Assembly: GCA_963682175.1 (NCBI GenBank)
Contig: OY821771.1
Span: forward strand, 40,754,201-40,818,200
Direction: 5' to 3'
Origin: Triglochin maritima
Lineage: Eukaryota > Streptophyta > Magnoliopsida > Alismatales > Juncaginaceae
DNA: 64,000 nucleotides
This document shows positions 49,824 through 61,500 of the stretch, piece by piece. The notes beneath the pieces were generated by a model that saw only the letters and a list, made by a program, of their open reading frames with translations, had not been told where the DNA came from and searched no databases. The first letter of the stretch is position 1. Every line of letters begins with the position of its first letter. The translations under genes were made by a program, and so were the position numbers.

Positions 49824-50220
49824 TTCTCCCACTTAGCCCATGTAACATAATTTAACTTCAAGTATTTAATAATAAAACATAATGCGCAAAATTTAAGATA
49901 AAATCTTACTTATATCAATTAAAATATTAATCACTACTAAATGTGAAAACTTATAAGGATCATGGCGGTTGTACATCATAGATTCTGACATATTCCCTTC
50001 CATGTATCACAATATAGATTTCATATTTAGTATGATCATTAATGAGAGATATCATAATAACAATAATGTCTTTATAATAGACAGTTCATTTTTAATCACA
50101 TAAATCATTGATGTACATGTACTATGATAATGAAACAAGAAAAATATAATTTCAGAAACAATCCATAAGCGAATTCAAGATGTCAACAACATAACATACA
50201 TACTACATTAATATACATAA

Positions 50221-51168
50221 TCAATAATTGTTTTTAATAATGCACATCTGTTCGACATGTTCACTAAATGTCTTTGGTGGCAAACCTTTAGTCAAGGGAT
50301 CCACAACCATTAAATTGGTGTTAATGTGTTCAATAAACACCTTCTGGTTCTGAACTTCTTCTTTAACGACATAGTATTTCAATTCCATGTGTTTAGTATC
50401 TTTTGAATACTTGTCGTTCTTAGAAAAAAAGACTATTGCGATATTATCACAATAAATTTTCAACGGCTTGGCAATAGAGTCGACAATTCCAAGTCCTAAA
50501 ACATAATTCCGCAACCATAAACCATGAACAATAGCCTCAAAGCATGCTACAAACTCAGCCGCCATAGTGGACGCAGCAATGACAGACTGTTTCACACTCT
50601 TCCAAAATATTACTACTCTAGCTAAGAGAAATATATCCAAATGTAGATTTTCTAGTATCTATACATCTTGCAAAGTCTGAATCAGAATATCCAATCACCT
50701 CAAGGTGATCAGACCGCCTATAAGTGAGCATGTGACCCTTCGTTCCTTGCAAGCATCTCAATACTTTCTTTGCAGCTCTCCAATAATCTATTTCAGGATT
50801 GCTTTGATATCTACCCAGCATACCGACAACAAAACTGATGTCTGGTCAAGTAGAAGTCTGAGCATACATCAAACTTCCAATAATGGATGCATAAGGAATA
50901 TTCTCTATTTTTTATGTTCCAATTCATTCTTTGGACATTGCTTAAGATTAAATTTATCCCCTTTCTGAATTGGAACAACACCTACTGAACAACTTTCCAT
51001 CTTAAATATGTCTAAAACTTTATTAATATATGCTTTATGAGACAACCCTAACAAACCTTGTGATCTATCACGGAATATTTCTATTCATATCACATAGGAT
51101 GCCTCACCCATATCTTTCATTCAAAGTTGTTAGAGAGAAATTTATTGGTTTCATGTAGTAAACCTGAA
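50221..51168 (-). pseudogene. copia reverse transcriptase C-terminus and RNase H
   Basis: Read on the minus strand from 51168: a frame with LLHETNKFLSNNFE, DMGEASYVI and GLLGLSHKAYINKVL, then YWRAAKKVLRCLQGTKGHML and YSDSDFARCIDTRKSTFGY, then after a frameshift AEFVACFEAIVHGLWLRN, KIYCDNIAIVFFSKNDKYSK and DPLTKGLPPKTFSEHVEQM. This is the RT/RNase H end of a copia polyprotein. Stops occur, for example within the YVIG-type motif (YVI then a stop) and near 50870. Gag, protease, integrase and the RT catalytic motif are absent. Confidence 0.9.
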
Positions 51169-52688
51169 GGGAATGTGTTCTAAAAGTTTTACTTTTAAAT
51201 GTCAATTATTATGAATTGAATGAGAAATCATTTTGTTCCTTGTTTATGTTATTCGTCTTTTAGAAGTGTTAAGGAAGATGTTCTTGGTCCTTAACCGTAG
51301 AGCTCTAAAAGATATTCGCAATCATGGTAATTAACATGGGACATTAATTACCGAGTTAAGATTGTCGTGTTGGTCATAGATCATTGTAGCTTTACAAGTG
51401 AGTGACAACATGGGTACGCAAAAGAGGAAAATACTACTTTTGTATACTGAATTAACCTAATAAGTAAAATATTATAGGAATGTGTTTCTGTGTCATTAAT
51501 ATTTTACTGTGTCCTTGGTCCTTTGATATGAGACTTATATCCGATCGCTTAAGGAGTTCTTAATTAGACTAGTGTCTTAAGCTATAATTGAGTGTAGTGC
51601 AAAAATATTAGTTGGTTAAGTATGACTTTTGTTGGAGAAGATAGTTAGTCAAAAGATTATCATTGCCTTTCTTAATTGAGTGATGATATTAGTGGGCCCC
51701 TTGATAAAGCCAAGTTATAATGTGCACAATGTGATTTGAGTTAAGTCACATATTTATAACTAGCTTAAAGAGATCAAGAAATGAATACTAATACAAAGAT
51801 GACACAATACTACTTTGTGTGTATTCTGAATATCATGAGGCAATGGACGGACACAAGTGGTGCACTCCATCACTAAATGGATCAGGTTTTGGTTCGAGTG
51901 GAATTAAGACATCTAACTAATTGGGAGCTATAATGTGTAGCTAGATACCGCTTATAGCTTGTGATATTAAGCTCTTAATATCACTGCCAACTTAGTCTAC
52001 ATCCTCCTATAGGTCACACCGCAAAAACCGGGAAACAAGAAGCTTGATTTTTGGTTCATATGATGTGTCGGGTTTCTTATAGAAAATATGACACATGTGG
52101 TGAACAAGTAAAATCAATTATGTTGTGATATATAACATAATTAGAATCATGATAAATTCATATGAGATGCATATATTATGGGGTGCAATAATTTATTGTT
52201 GCATATGATAATATATTGCATAAGTTCTGAATTTGCTAAAACCCCAAAAGTTCAAATTTTGTTGGAATTAAATCCAAAAATTTGAAAAGGCAAAATCGGG
52301 TAAAAGTTCGGTAATCCGTTTATGGTTCGGTCGACCGAAGGTTCTGTGGATCGGTCAACCGAATGTGGAACGGATGGTCATAGTTAATTGACCGAACTTG
52401 ACTAAAGTGCTTGTAGTTTTGGTACGGTATACCGAACCAGAAACGGTCGACCGAACAATGTCCAGTGCCGATATTTTCGGTTAACCGAATGACACTCGGT
52501 TTTAGACGAGAATTCGTCCAATCGGTTAAGGAGAATTTTTCTCCTTAAAAATCGGTCATCCGTCTAGTGCACGGTAACACGAACGTGACATATTCGGTTA
52601 ACCGAGTATGTCTCGGTAAACCGAAGCCCGATCGATTTTCTGCCTTTGATAATTAAGAGATTAAATTGATTAATGGTTAGATTAGAAT
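51169..52688 (+). repeat. unclassified LTR-type repeat nested in the copia remnant
   Basis: About 1.5 kb of non-coding sequence that replaces the upstream part of the copia gene. Its 52000-52450 portion has an inverted relative at 32553-32940, so it is a dispersed family. The segment 52290-52640 has a cluster of dyads: TTCGGTCGACCGAA, ACGGTCGACCGAA, CGGTATACCG, TTCGGTTAACCGAA and ATTCGGTTAACCGAG. No genes were seen. Confidence 0.65.
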
Positions 52689-53025
52689 GATTTTCACAAC
52701 ACTAATATAATAATAGATAGATAAAGATACATACCTTGTTTCATATTTCACCTTTAATGGAAATACTTCCAAGGCCGATTTCTCCTTCTTGACCTCCTTT
52801 AGTGTTTAATTGAGTTTTGATAGAAAATTCTAAATTTCTCTATTTTGCATGTGGGGAAGGAGGATCAATCCTATACATGAGAGTTGATGTAAACGTCCAT
52901 TAAAGTGTAACCACCTACTTACATAAAATCTCTCTTAAATTAATCAATCAATTTTAATCTTGTAATATTATTAATTTAAAAGAGTTGAGAGACTTAATAC
53001 ATGTATTACAAGAAAATATCAAACA
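52689..53025 (-). repeat. right LTR (5') of the copia element
   Basis: A 337-bp terminal repeat from TGATTTTCACAAC to ATATCAAACA, collinear with 49420-49823 minus its tandem duplication. No standard primer-binding site lies beside it, consistent with replacement of the neighbouring internal sequence. Confidence 0.75.
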
Positions 53026-53304
53026 CATATAAGATGATGTTTACGATATTTTTTTTATGTACTTGCTCGTGTTATTGTGTTAAGAATCAAACTTTGAATG
53101 GGAAATGCTGCATGCATCACAAGACCCACAAAGTTTTTCAGATCATTTGAACGAAAAAACTCTAAACTACACCGGATTAATCGTGTACATCTTGTTATAG
53201 TGTTTTATTGTGCTGTCAAAGCCAACAGCAAATGTAGTTTGGTTTGATAAGTTCATAAACCATAGGACTCTTAGTTTTTAAAATAAATCTTGCTCTGTGG
53301 CAGC

Positions 53305-55171
53305 TGTCACCACCTTGAATTCGAGGATGCCCGAGGGTGCGCCATACCGGGCCAGGTTCGTGAGCTTGGAGCATCACAAGGAACTACGAAGCACACAAGG
53401 CAAACCAAACGCGAGGCGTGAGGTGAGCAATGGGGGTAGCCCAAGTACCCCCCCCCTGGGTTTTGCAAGGCAAGCGCCAAGGAGGTTCGAGTTGCGCGGG
53501 CAAGCGCACACGCAAGGCGAAGCGTGGAGGAGGAACCGAGGGACAGACAGCGGCAAAGCGCACGCAAGAAGGCAAATAGCCGAGGCTACGAACATGGAGT
53601 GAAAGGCCTAGTCCAAGGACGTGCGCGTAGCACGGGCGCGAGGAAGCTATGCTCGGGCGACATGCGCGCGCGTGGGGCGCACGCATGGGCGAGCGAGGCA
53701 AAGGCACGGATGTTCTAAAGTCTATAGCGTGGATTGGTGGCTTGGAGCGCGAGGCGCGTGGAAAGCACCAAAGCTTGGAGTCCGGGGACACCCAAGCGAA
53801 GGTCTAAGGGCATCAGCAAGCGAGGCGCATGCGTAGCACTTGGGAAGTGCGAGAACATGTACTAAGCATGACCCGGGCAGCACTTAGGCACGCCATGGAG
53901 GTGGGCATGAGCGGGCAATGCTTAGGAAGGAGGCGCAGGAGCTTGGGAGGCTAAAGACAAGGAGTCAACACCAGGTCAGCACAAGGAGACTAGGTGAGGA
54001 TCGTAGTCAACACGAGTCAATACCGGTCAACAGGTGGTGGATGGTGCGGGCCGACGAGGACTACCCATGGGCGAAGCAAGGACCGAGATCGGTGACCAGG
54101 CAAGGCGTGGGCAGCCCAACAAAGGCGTGGAGACCAAGTCAAAGGAGGGAGGCTACATTCGTGGAGACGGTTATGGACTTGGTCCACCAACCAAAGGAAG
54201 AGGGAAGCGTGGGCTGAATGGGTCAGCCCCAATACGCGCATGACTTCCTTGCATGTAGTATTCGGTTTGGAAGGAGTACAAGTCGTGGTGCATGCATTCC
54301 TTGAAAATAGGAACCGAAGGTGCACTTCCTAAAAAGTAGGATTCGGTTAAGGAACGGGTCCATAACCGAACGAGAGATGTGCAAGGGATTTGAACGGGTC
54401 AAACCCACTTGCGCAACTTCCTATCTTGAGGGATGGTTTTGAAGACATGTATTCCAGCAAAATACAGCATGATCCCCACGTTTCCAGCCAAGCCTTGACC
54501 GAAGGGTTCGGTTATGACTAGGGGGCGCTATTTGTGGGAATTAATCTGCGGTGGAGGAAGAGTTTGGGAACGATTCCTGTGGATTAATTCAGCCACGATT
54601 ATTATCAAGTTATGGGGGAGAATAGGGAACTATTCTCTTGCAACCAAATGAAGGTGGGTTGGGTGGCATCCAACCGTGCTACAAAGTAGGGTTTTGAAGC
54701 ACTATAAAAGGGGACGCCTTCACAGGTTCAGAGGAATCAATCAATCAAGGTGCACCAATTCGGATCAGCAATTCGAATTGTCTTCGGATAGGGTTTCCAT
54801 CATAGTTTGAGGTTAGATTTGGGCGTGAGAGAGTTTCTGTAGGGGAGACTTGTGAGCGTGAAATCTTTGTAATCCCTTTGGGACGTTTCTTATATTTAAT
54901 AAAAGAGATTGTTCCGCCACCCTTCTTTCAGTGTTCTTGTGTGGGGAATTTGGGGACGTTTTGGGGGCTTGGTGTTTGTGAGGGTTGTGCAACCTTAGTT
55001 TCCGTGTGTGCTTGTTGTGGGGGCTATTCCGCTAGTTCCCAACTCTGAGGGTAACCTAAGAGTTGTACGGTTGTGTTGGTGTTTTCAACTCTGCCCCGCG
55101 GGGATAGAACGTTTGGCGAGGCCAAAGTTCGAAAAAGTTGAAATTTGAGAGTCTCTAAAGGACTCCTAACA
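53305..55171 (+). repeat. probable gypsy-type LTR, truncated element
   Basis: The segment starts TGTCACCACCTTGAATTCG and ends ACTCCTAACA, has a CACTATAAAAGG TATA box at about 54701, a TTTAATAAAAG poly(A)-type signal at 54897, and a G-rich leader, an arrangement expected of a large plant LTR. CGACCGGTGACAGCAGC right after the end could be a primer site. The 53.3-54.4 kb part is GC-rich and gives overlapping open frames on both strands, none resembling a protein. No gag or pol follows and no target duplication was found, so this is an LTR fragment or an LTR plus short leader, cut by the MULE at 55.46 kb. Confidence 0.5.
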
Positions 55172-55460
55172 CGACCGGTGACAGCAGCGACTAGATATTT
55201 TCTTCCAGAATTCACTTGAGTATTGGAGGATGGAATTGTGTTTTATATTAGTAAAAAAGATCACGATGGTAAATTAATTAGGATATATGAAAGGCGTTGT
55301 TTTATCTTCTTACTCTCGTATATATCCGTTGTGAGTTTCCATGAGCGAACTTTTCTCGTGAGGGTATCGTTTTGGTTGCTTTACGTGGGCTATGTTATTT
55401 TCTCTACTCTTATGCGCCGAATTAAGATTTTCCCTTAAACCTAAAAAATAGGAAAATGTT
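55172..55460. other. short spacer before the large MULE
   Basis: About 290 bp that may be leader sequence of the LTR fragment to the left. A 71-codon open frame at 55223 has no recognisable similarity. Confidence 0.4.
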
Positions 55461-55525
55461 TAGTGGACGCGCGCGTCCGGGACGCGCGCTGATGTGGCCA
55501 GTCCACTCAGCAGACGCTGCTTAGT
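55461..55525 (+). repeat. left terminal inverted repeat of the MULE
   Basis: GC-rich and CpG-rich, with GGACGCGCGCGTCCGGGACG followed by GTGGCCAGTCCACTCAG and AGACGCTGC. It matches the inverted right end in order but not perfectly, so the repeat is diverged. Exact boundary and target duplication were not determined. Confidence 0.6.
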
Positions 55526-55755
55526 TGGCGCGATGGGATATGAAAAGTTTTTTGTTTTTTTATTCCTCTATTTTCGTACCGTCATCATTTCCACCATCCT
55601 TCCCTCCATCCCTCATTAATGCGACTCAAATCACTCTCTTCCTTCATCATTTTGGCGCTCGGCGCTCCTACACGGCACAGAAGACTTGTTATCAATCTCA
55701 AGATGCCTCTTCCTTTTCCTTCCCTTCTCTTCTGTGGTCATTCCTCTGTACTCAA

Positions 55756-58700
55756 ATGGAAATCGTTCCCGTGCCTTCCCTAGTGGAGCAGCCATCAAAC
55801 GTTCCCCATGAGGGGATGTTTTTCCCCTCTTTCGAAGAAGCCAAAGCATTTTACGTGGCCTATGCCGATCATTGTGGTTTTGGCGTTAAGACAAGACAAT
55901 CTCATTACGATCGTGGTGTTGTTATACGGGCCACGCTGACTTGCTCCAAGGAGGGCACCGCACCAACGGACCAAGGGCAAGGAAAATTGAAGCCTAGGTT
56001 ATCCAGCAGAGTACAATGCACTGCTCGGATAAGGGTATCCGGAAACACAGCAAGGGGTTACAACGTTAACTTTGTGGATCTTAACCATAACCATCCCATG
56101 CTTGACCCGGAGCAAATGCGATTTCTCAGGCAAAAACGAACCGTCCCTGAATCCGTCGTAACCCGGATATCGGTTAATGATGAAGCTGGGATATCGGCTG
56201 CTAAGACCATGCAATCTCTTGTGGTCGAGGCTGGAGGTTATGACAAATTGACTTTCAACGAAAGGGATTTAAGGTTTGTGTTCTTTCCGTCTAACATAAT
56301 TGAAGTTGAACATTTTGCGCCTGGTCTTACTGGTTCCTGTTTGCAGGAATGTTGTAAACCAAGTCAGAAATTTGAAGATGGGACCTGGTGATGCACAAGC
56401 TCTTCAGGACTATTTCATTAGGATGCAGAAGATTGATTCCATGTTTTTTTATGTAATAGATATGGATGACGAAGGAAGACTACGCAACGTTTTTTGGGCT
56501 GACAGTCGTTCTAGAGCTGCGTATTCATACTTTGGAGACGCAATATGTTTCGACACAACCTACATTACCAACAAATACGACATGCCATTCGCCCCATTTG
56601 TAGGAGTCAATCACTATTTCGAATCAGTTTTGCTCGGTTGCGCTTTGCTGTCCTATGAGACTACTGAAAATTACATATGGTTGTTCCAAACCTGGTTGTC
56701 GTGCATGAACGGTAAGTTTTTTTCCTTCTTCCCTCTTCATATCTTCCTATTTTTTGTTTGTTTATTCGTAATAAAAAGTCTGTCTGTTCGGAATAAGAAG
56801 AGTGTATGTTCGGAATAAGAAGTCTGTCTGTTCGTATTAAGAAGTCTCTCTGTTCGGATTAAGTGTTGCGTTTGTTCGGAATAAGAAGTCGGATTGTTCG
56901 GATTAAGTGTTGTGTCTGTTCGGAATAAGTTGTTAGTCTGTTCGGATTAAGTGTTGTGTCTGTTCGGAATAAGTGGTCGGACTGTTCCGATTAAGTGTTG
57001 TGTCTGTTCGGATTAAGTGTTGTGTCTGTTCGGAATAAGTTGTGAGTCTGTTCGGATTAAGTGTTGTGTCTGCTCGGAATAAGTGGTGGGTCTGTTCGGA
57101 ATAAGAAGTCTGACTGTTCGGATTAAGTGTTGTGTCTGTTCGGAATAAGTGGTCTGACTGTTCGGATTAACTTGTTGTGTCTGTTCGGAATAAGAAGTCT
57201 GACTGTTCGGAATAAGTAGTCTGTCTGTTCGGAATAAGAAGTCTGACTGTTCGGATTAAGTGTTGTGTCTGTTCGGAATAAGTGGCCTGACTGTTCGGAT
57301 TAAGTGTTGTGTCTGTTCGGAATAAGAAGACTGTCTGTTTTGGATTAAGAAGTCTGTCTGTTCGGAATAATGTCTCACTCCTTTCTAATTGGGTCCCTTA
57401 TGCAGATATACCCCCCCCAGCTATAATAACAGATCAATGTGGTGCCATTACTGCTGCTGTAAGGAATGTCTTCCCAGATTCAAGACACAGATTCTGTATA
57501 TGGCACATAATGAACAAAGCTCCCGTGAAGTTGCCGACGCAGTATCGGGATCACATATTATTTGATCTGAAATTGATTGTATATGATTCCAAAACCCCAG
57601 CAGAATTTGATCGTAATTGGCAGGGTTTCCTTCTTGATTTTGACCTGCAGAACCACAGCTGGCTCAAATCCATTTATGCAATCCGAGAGTCGTGGATCCC
57701 TGCATTTATTGGTGATTTTTTTTTCGCGGGAATGGCATCTACTCAGAGGAGCGAGAGTATGAACGCCTTCTTCGACAAGTATCTTACTTCGAAGACCACC
57801 CTTAAGCAGTTTGTTCAACAATACGAACTTGCGCTCCGCCACAAGTACGAGAAGGAAGCTCAATCAGAATTTGATTGTCTTCATAAAAAACCCCAGTTGG
57901 TTTCAATTTATCCATTCGAGAGTCAGTTGAGCGAGTTGTATACCGTAGGGGTCTTCAAAAAAGTGCAGTTACAAATTGGGAAGATGATATACTGCGATAT
58001 AACAGAGGAGTTCAATACGAATGAAACATTCCAGTACAAGGTATCTGAACGTGTTTTGGCTGGTGAGCAGCTACTGTCGAAACGTTTCCTAGTACAAAAC
58101 ACATCCATGAATTTTACATGTGATTGCAGAATGTTTCAGCACGTTGGGCTTCTATGCTGCCACGTTTTTGTTGTACTTGCACGCTTGAATCCTAATGCAT
58201 TGCTTCCAGACTCTTACATCCTTAATCGATGGCGGAAGGATATTCGAAGGAGCTATCGAGATAAGACGTACCCAGACGATGGTGTAATGGTGAAGGATGC
58301 ACTACGTCGTCACGACGACATCATGGGTCGTGCCGTTTGGATCGCACAGGAAGCCTTCATCTCCCACAAAAGGTATATTGAGGCCTTGCAGTGTATTGAA
58401 ATGCTTAAGGCACGTATGCACACTACACAAAACTTGGTTCGACCTGATGAACCTGAGTCTTCGGGTACATCGGTCCTTAATCCGGAAAAGGTCAGACGTA
58501 TAGGAAGACCGCCGACTAGACGTCGAGTGTCTTTAGCTGAGAAGATAATTAAAAAGAGCCATAAAAAACACGCCCAACAAGAGAAGGGAAAGTGGAAGAT
58601 GAAGGTTACTTCGCCGCTTCACGAAGTAGCACCAAAACCCGCGGATCCTGATTTCTCCGATTGGGACATGAGTTTGTATTACGAGGAATTTCCTCCTTAA
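55756..58700 (+). CDS. FAR1/MURA-type transposase of the MULE, 3 exons, intact
   Basis: Exons 55756-56273, 56347-56711 and 57406-58700 join by GT-AG introns in frame to 725 codons plus TAA. The start MEIVPVPSLVEQPSN is preferred over an in-frame ATG at 55525, whose extension is hydrophobic and unlike the family. Order: a FAR1-type zinc-binding N-terminus (FFPSFEEAKAFYVAYADHCG, TLTCSKEG, CTARI, LNHNHPM), then the MULE DDE transposase core with Asp242 (CFDTTYITNKYDMPFAPFVG), Asp304 (IITDQCGAI) and Glu411 (STQRSESMNAFF), and HRFCIWHIM between them, then a SWIM zinc finger FTCDCRMFQHVGLLCCHVF. The C-terminus is basic with a RRIGRPPTRRR AT-hook-like stretch. No stop or frameshift was found. It should cut and paste the element between terminal repeats. 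The second intron is built largely of the TTCGG minisatellite. Confidence 0.92.
56763..57369 (+). repeat. TTCGGAWTAAG minisatellite, array 1 (transposase intron 2)
   Basis: Roughly thirty tandem units of about 20-22 bp with the core CTGTTCGGATTAAG or CTGTTCGGAATAAG and variable tails (TGTTGTGT, TGGTCTGA, AAGTCTGT). The array fills most of transposase intron 2 between donor GGTAAGTTT and acceptor TTATGCAG. The motif is on the sense strand. Confidence 0.95.
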
Positions 58701-58807
58701 TTTACATTTTTGTGTTTTTTCCCGTTCTTGTAAAACCAAGAAACTTGTAATTGTTGATACGTTGTGATCTGTAAATGGTTGTTATACAAGTTCAGTTCAG
58801 ATTTACT

Positions 58808-60062
58808 TGCGTTTGTTCGGATTAAGTTGTGAGTCTGTTCGGATTAAGTGTTGCGTCTGTTCGGATTAAGTGTTGGGTCTGTTCGGAATAATAAGACTGT
58901 GTTCGGAATAAGTTGTGAGCCTGTTCGGATTAAATGTTGCGGTTGTTCGGATTAAGTGTTGCGTTTGTTCGGATTAAGTGTTGCGTTTGTTCGGATTAAG
59001 TGGTGGGTCTGTTCGGAATAAGAAGACTGTGTTCGGAATAAGTTGTGAGCCTGTTCGGATTAAATGTTGCGGTTGTTCGGATTAAGTGTTGCGTCTGTTC
59101 GGATTAAGTGTTGCGTTTGTTCGGATTAAGTGTTGGGTCTGTTCGGAATAAGAAGACTGTGTTCGGAATAAGTAGTGAGCCTGTTCGGATTAAATGTTGC
59201 GTTTGTTCGGAATAAGTTGTGAGTCTGTTCGGATTAAGTGTTGCGTCTGTTCGGATTAAGTGTTGGGTCTGTTCGGATTAAGTGTTGCGTTTGTTCGGAT
59301 TAAGTGTTGGGTCTGTTCGGAATAAGAAGATTGTGTTCGGAATAAGTAGTGAGCCTGTTAGGATTAAATGTTGCGTTTGTTCGGAATAAGTTGTGAGTCT
59401 GTTCGGGTTAAGTGTTGCGTCTGTTCGGGTTAAGTGTTGCGTCTGTTCGGATTAAGTGTTGCGTCTGTTCGGATTAAGTGTTGGGTCTGTTCGGAATAAG
59501 TGGTGGGTCTGTTCGGAATAAGAAGACTGTGTTCGGAATAAGTTGTGAGCCTGTTCGCATTAAATGTTGCGGTTGTTCGGATTAAGTGTTGCGTTTGTTC
59601 GGATTAAGTGTTGGGTCTGTTCGGAATAAGAAGACTGTGTTCGGAATAAGTTGTGAGCCTGTTCGGATTAAATGTTGCGGTTGTTCGGATTAAGTGTTGC
59701 GTCTGTTCGGATTAAGTGTTGGGTCTGTTCGGAATAAGAAGACTGTGTTCGGAATAAGTAGTGAGCCTGTTCGGATTAAATGTTGCGTTTGTTCGGAATA
59801 AGTAGTGAGTCTGTTCGGATTAAGTGTTGCGTCTGTTCGGATTAAGTGTTGCGTTTGTTCGGATTAAGTGTTGGGTCTGTTCGGAATAAGAAGACTGTTC
59901 GGAATAAGTAGTGAGCCTGTTCGGATTAAATGTTGCGTTTGTTCGGAATAAGTTGTGAGTCTATTCGGATTAAGTGTTGCGTCTGTTCGGATTAAGTGTT
60001 GCGTCTGTTCGGATTAAGTGTTGGGTCTGTTCGGAATAAGAAGACTGTCTGTTCGGAATAAA
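58808..60062 (+). repeat. TTCGGAWTAAG minisatellite, array 2 (between convergent genes)
   Basis: About 1.25 kb of the same unit, beginning about 110 bp after the transposase stop and ending about 125 bp before the stop of the opposing gene. Tails are mainly TGTTGCGTCTG, TGTGAGCCTG, AAGACTGTG. A higher-order pattern of several units (GTTGCG-GTTGCG-GTTGGG-AAGACTG-TGTGAGCC) is repeated several times. Orientation is sense to the transposase and antisense to the PMD-Ulp1 gene. Confidence 0.95.
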
Positions 60063-61069
60063 GTTAGCTTAAGAATGACATTGGTAATGTTTGTATTTTT
60101 ACATGTAAATAGTTTGTGAACTGAATATGTAAACATTTTGTACATGTAAACCAAAAAATAAACAAAACTAAAAATATCTTTGTCTGTTTAGACCTGCACA
60201 CACGACCGACGATCCCTAAGTAACATGACCGCCAATTCACCCCTGATAGAGTGGATGGTATTTGGGTCCTTCTCCTTCGTAGGGTCAACATTCAACATTA
60301 GGCACCTTATCCAGTATAAAACGAAGGCGCCGCAATCGTTGCTCCCCGGTGGTTGTTGTTGGCTCTCTTTCCTCAGGATTCTCAGGGGCCAGTCGACCTT
60401 AAGTAGATCCCTCCAGTATACAGCCGCATCCGCTGCTGCACATTCATGCTGGCCTACAGTCTGCTCCGGATCATCACCTTCGCCTAGCTCCCTAGAGAGA
60501 CTGTTGAATGCCAAAATCTCTTTGGACGGGCCATAGACAACCACCAGTGTCCAATGACCTGAAGACCAGCATGGTTGTGCGATCACGGTCTGTGTTGGAG
60601 ACGCACCTACGATTTTAGGGAGGATAAAATCATCAACTTCTCTGCCTTGCCCTGCAAGAATTCGCCCCGACTCGAATGTGGATATGCATATAACTTTTTC
60701 TGGGTGGCGTCTTTCTTCGAGCACCGATAGCATAGCGTCGATAGTTTCATCGCTAATATCCATCCTAGGCGTTATAAGCTCCTTCAGGTCGGAGCGTTTT
60801 AAACTGCACATATCGCCTCTCCAGATGACCTCCCTATTGTCCTTGTTGGGTTCGGTCTGGTTCAGTAGCATTTTGACCTCATCAAATGACAACGTGCCCA
60901 ATGCAGGCATGTCAACATCCGGCCTTTTTTTCTTCAGGCTCCTTTGAGCCGCTCTATCTTTTCTTTTTTGCTCTTCTTCCTGCTTATTCTTCTTGCCCAG
61001 ATGTTCGCCTTCCTTCAGCTGCTGCTCAACGGTGGCCGTCGAGCGTTTTCTTTTCGCAACCCAGTTTGC

Positions 61070-61500
61070 TATCTGGGCCTTTCTTTCTTCTTCCTTCTCC
61101 TTCTTCTTCTTCTCTTCCTCCTTCTCCAGCATTTTCCTCTTTTCTCCCATCTTCCTCTCCTCCTCCCTCTTCTCCTCTTCTTCCTTCTTCCTTTCCTCCT
61201 CCCTTTTTCTCTCACATTCCTCCTCCTCCCTCTTCCTCTTTTCTCGTTCCTCCTCCTCCTTCCTCTTCTTCTTTTCTCGTTCCTCCTCCTCCTTCCTCTT
61301 CTTCTCTTCTTCTTCCTCCTCCCTCCTCTTTTCTTCTTCCTCCTCCTCCCTCCTCTTCTCCTCTTCTTCCTCCTCCCTCCTCTTTTCTTCTTCCTCCTCC
61401 TCCCTCCTCTTTTCTTCTTCTTCATCCTCCTTCCTCTTCCTATTCTCTTCTTCCTCCGCCTCCCTCTTCTTCCTATTCTCCTCCTCTTGCTCTAGCTCGT
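61070..61500 (-). repeat. GAG/GAA-rich codon repeat encoding a charged coiled coil
   Basis: On the plus strand this is an almost pure pyrimidine tract (TCC/TTC/CTC triplets), encoding on the minus strand long EEEE/KRRE repeats with a recurring 10-codon [10 protein letters not shown] period. It lies between the PMD and protease domains. Such tracts expand and contract readily, so length should vary between copies. Plus-strand frames across it, up to 281 codons, are shadows. Confidence 0.9.

Larger units (their letters stand above)
49420..53025 (-). mobile_element. decayed copia LTR retrotransposon with a nested repeat
   Basis: Related terminal segments lie at 49420-49823 and 52689-53025. Both contain the phrase AATAATAGATAGATAAAGATAC and end in GAAAATATC(T/A)AACA on the plus strand. 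The minus strand beside the left LTR reads AAGTGGGAGAATG, a copia-type polypurine tract. Interior copia RT/RNase H sequence on the minus strand ends abruptly at about 51168, after which 51168-52688 is a different repeat. The flanks show no clean target duplication. The left LTR has an internal 56-bp tandem duplication. Confidence 0.8.

Noticed and set aside
53297..54325. Several overlapping open frames of 60-139 codons on both strands
   Set aside because: GC-rich LTR-like DNA with few stops on any frame; no domain, no conserved motif, and both strands open equally.
56763..60062. CRISPR-like regular repeats
   Set aside because: The units are contiguous, about 21 bp, without unique spacers, and lie in a plant MULE; this is a minisatellite.
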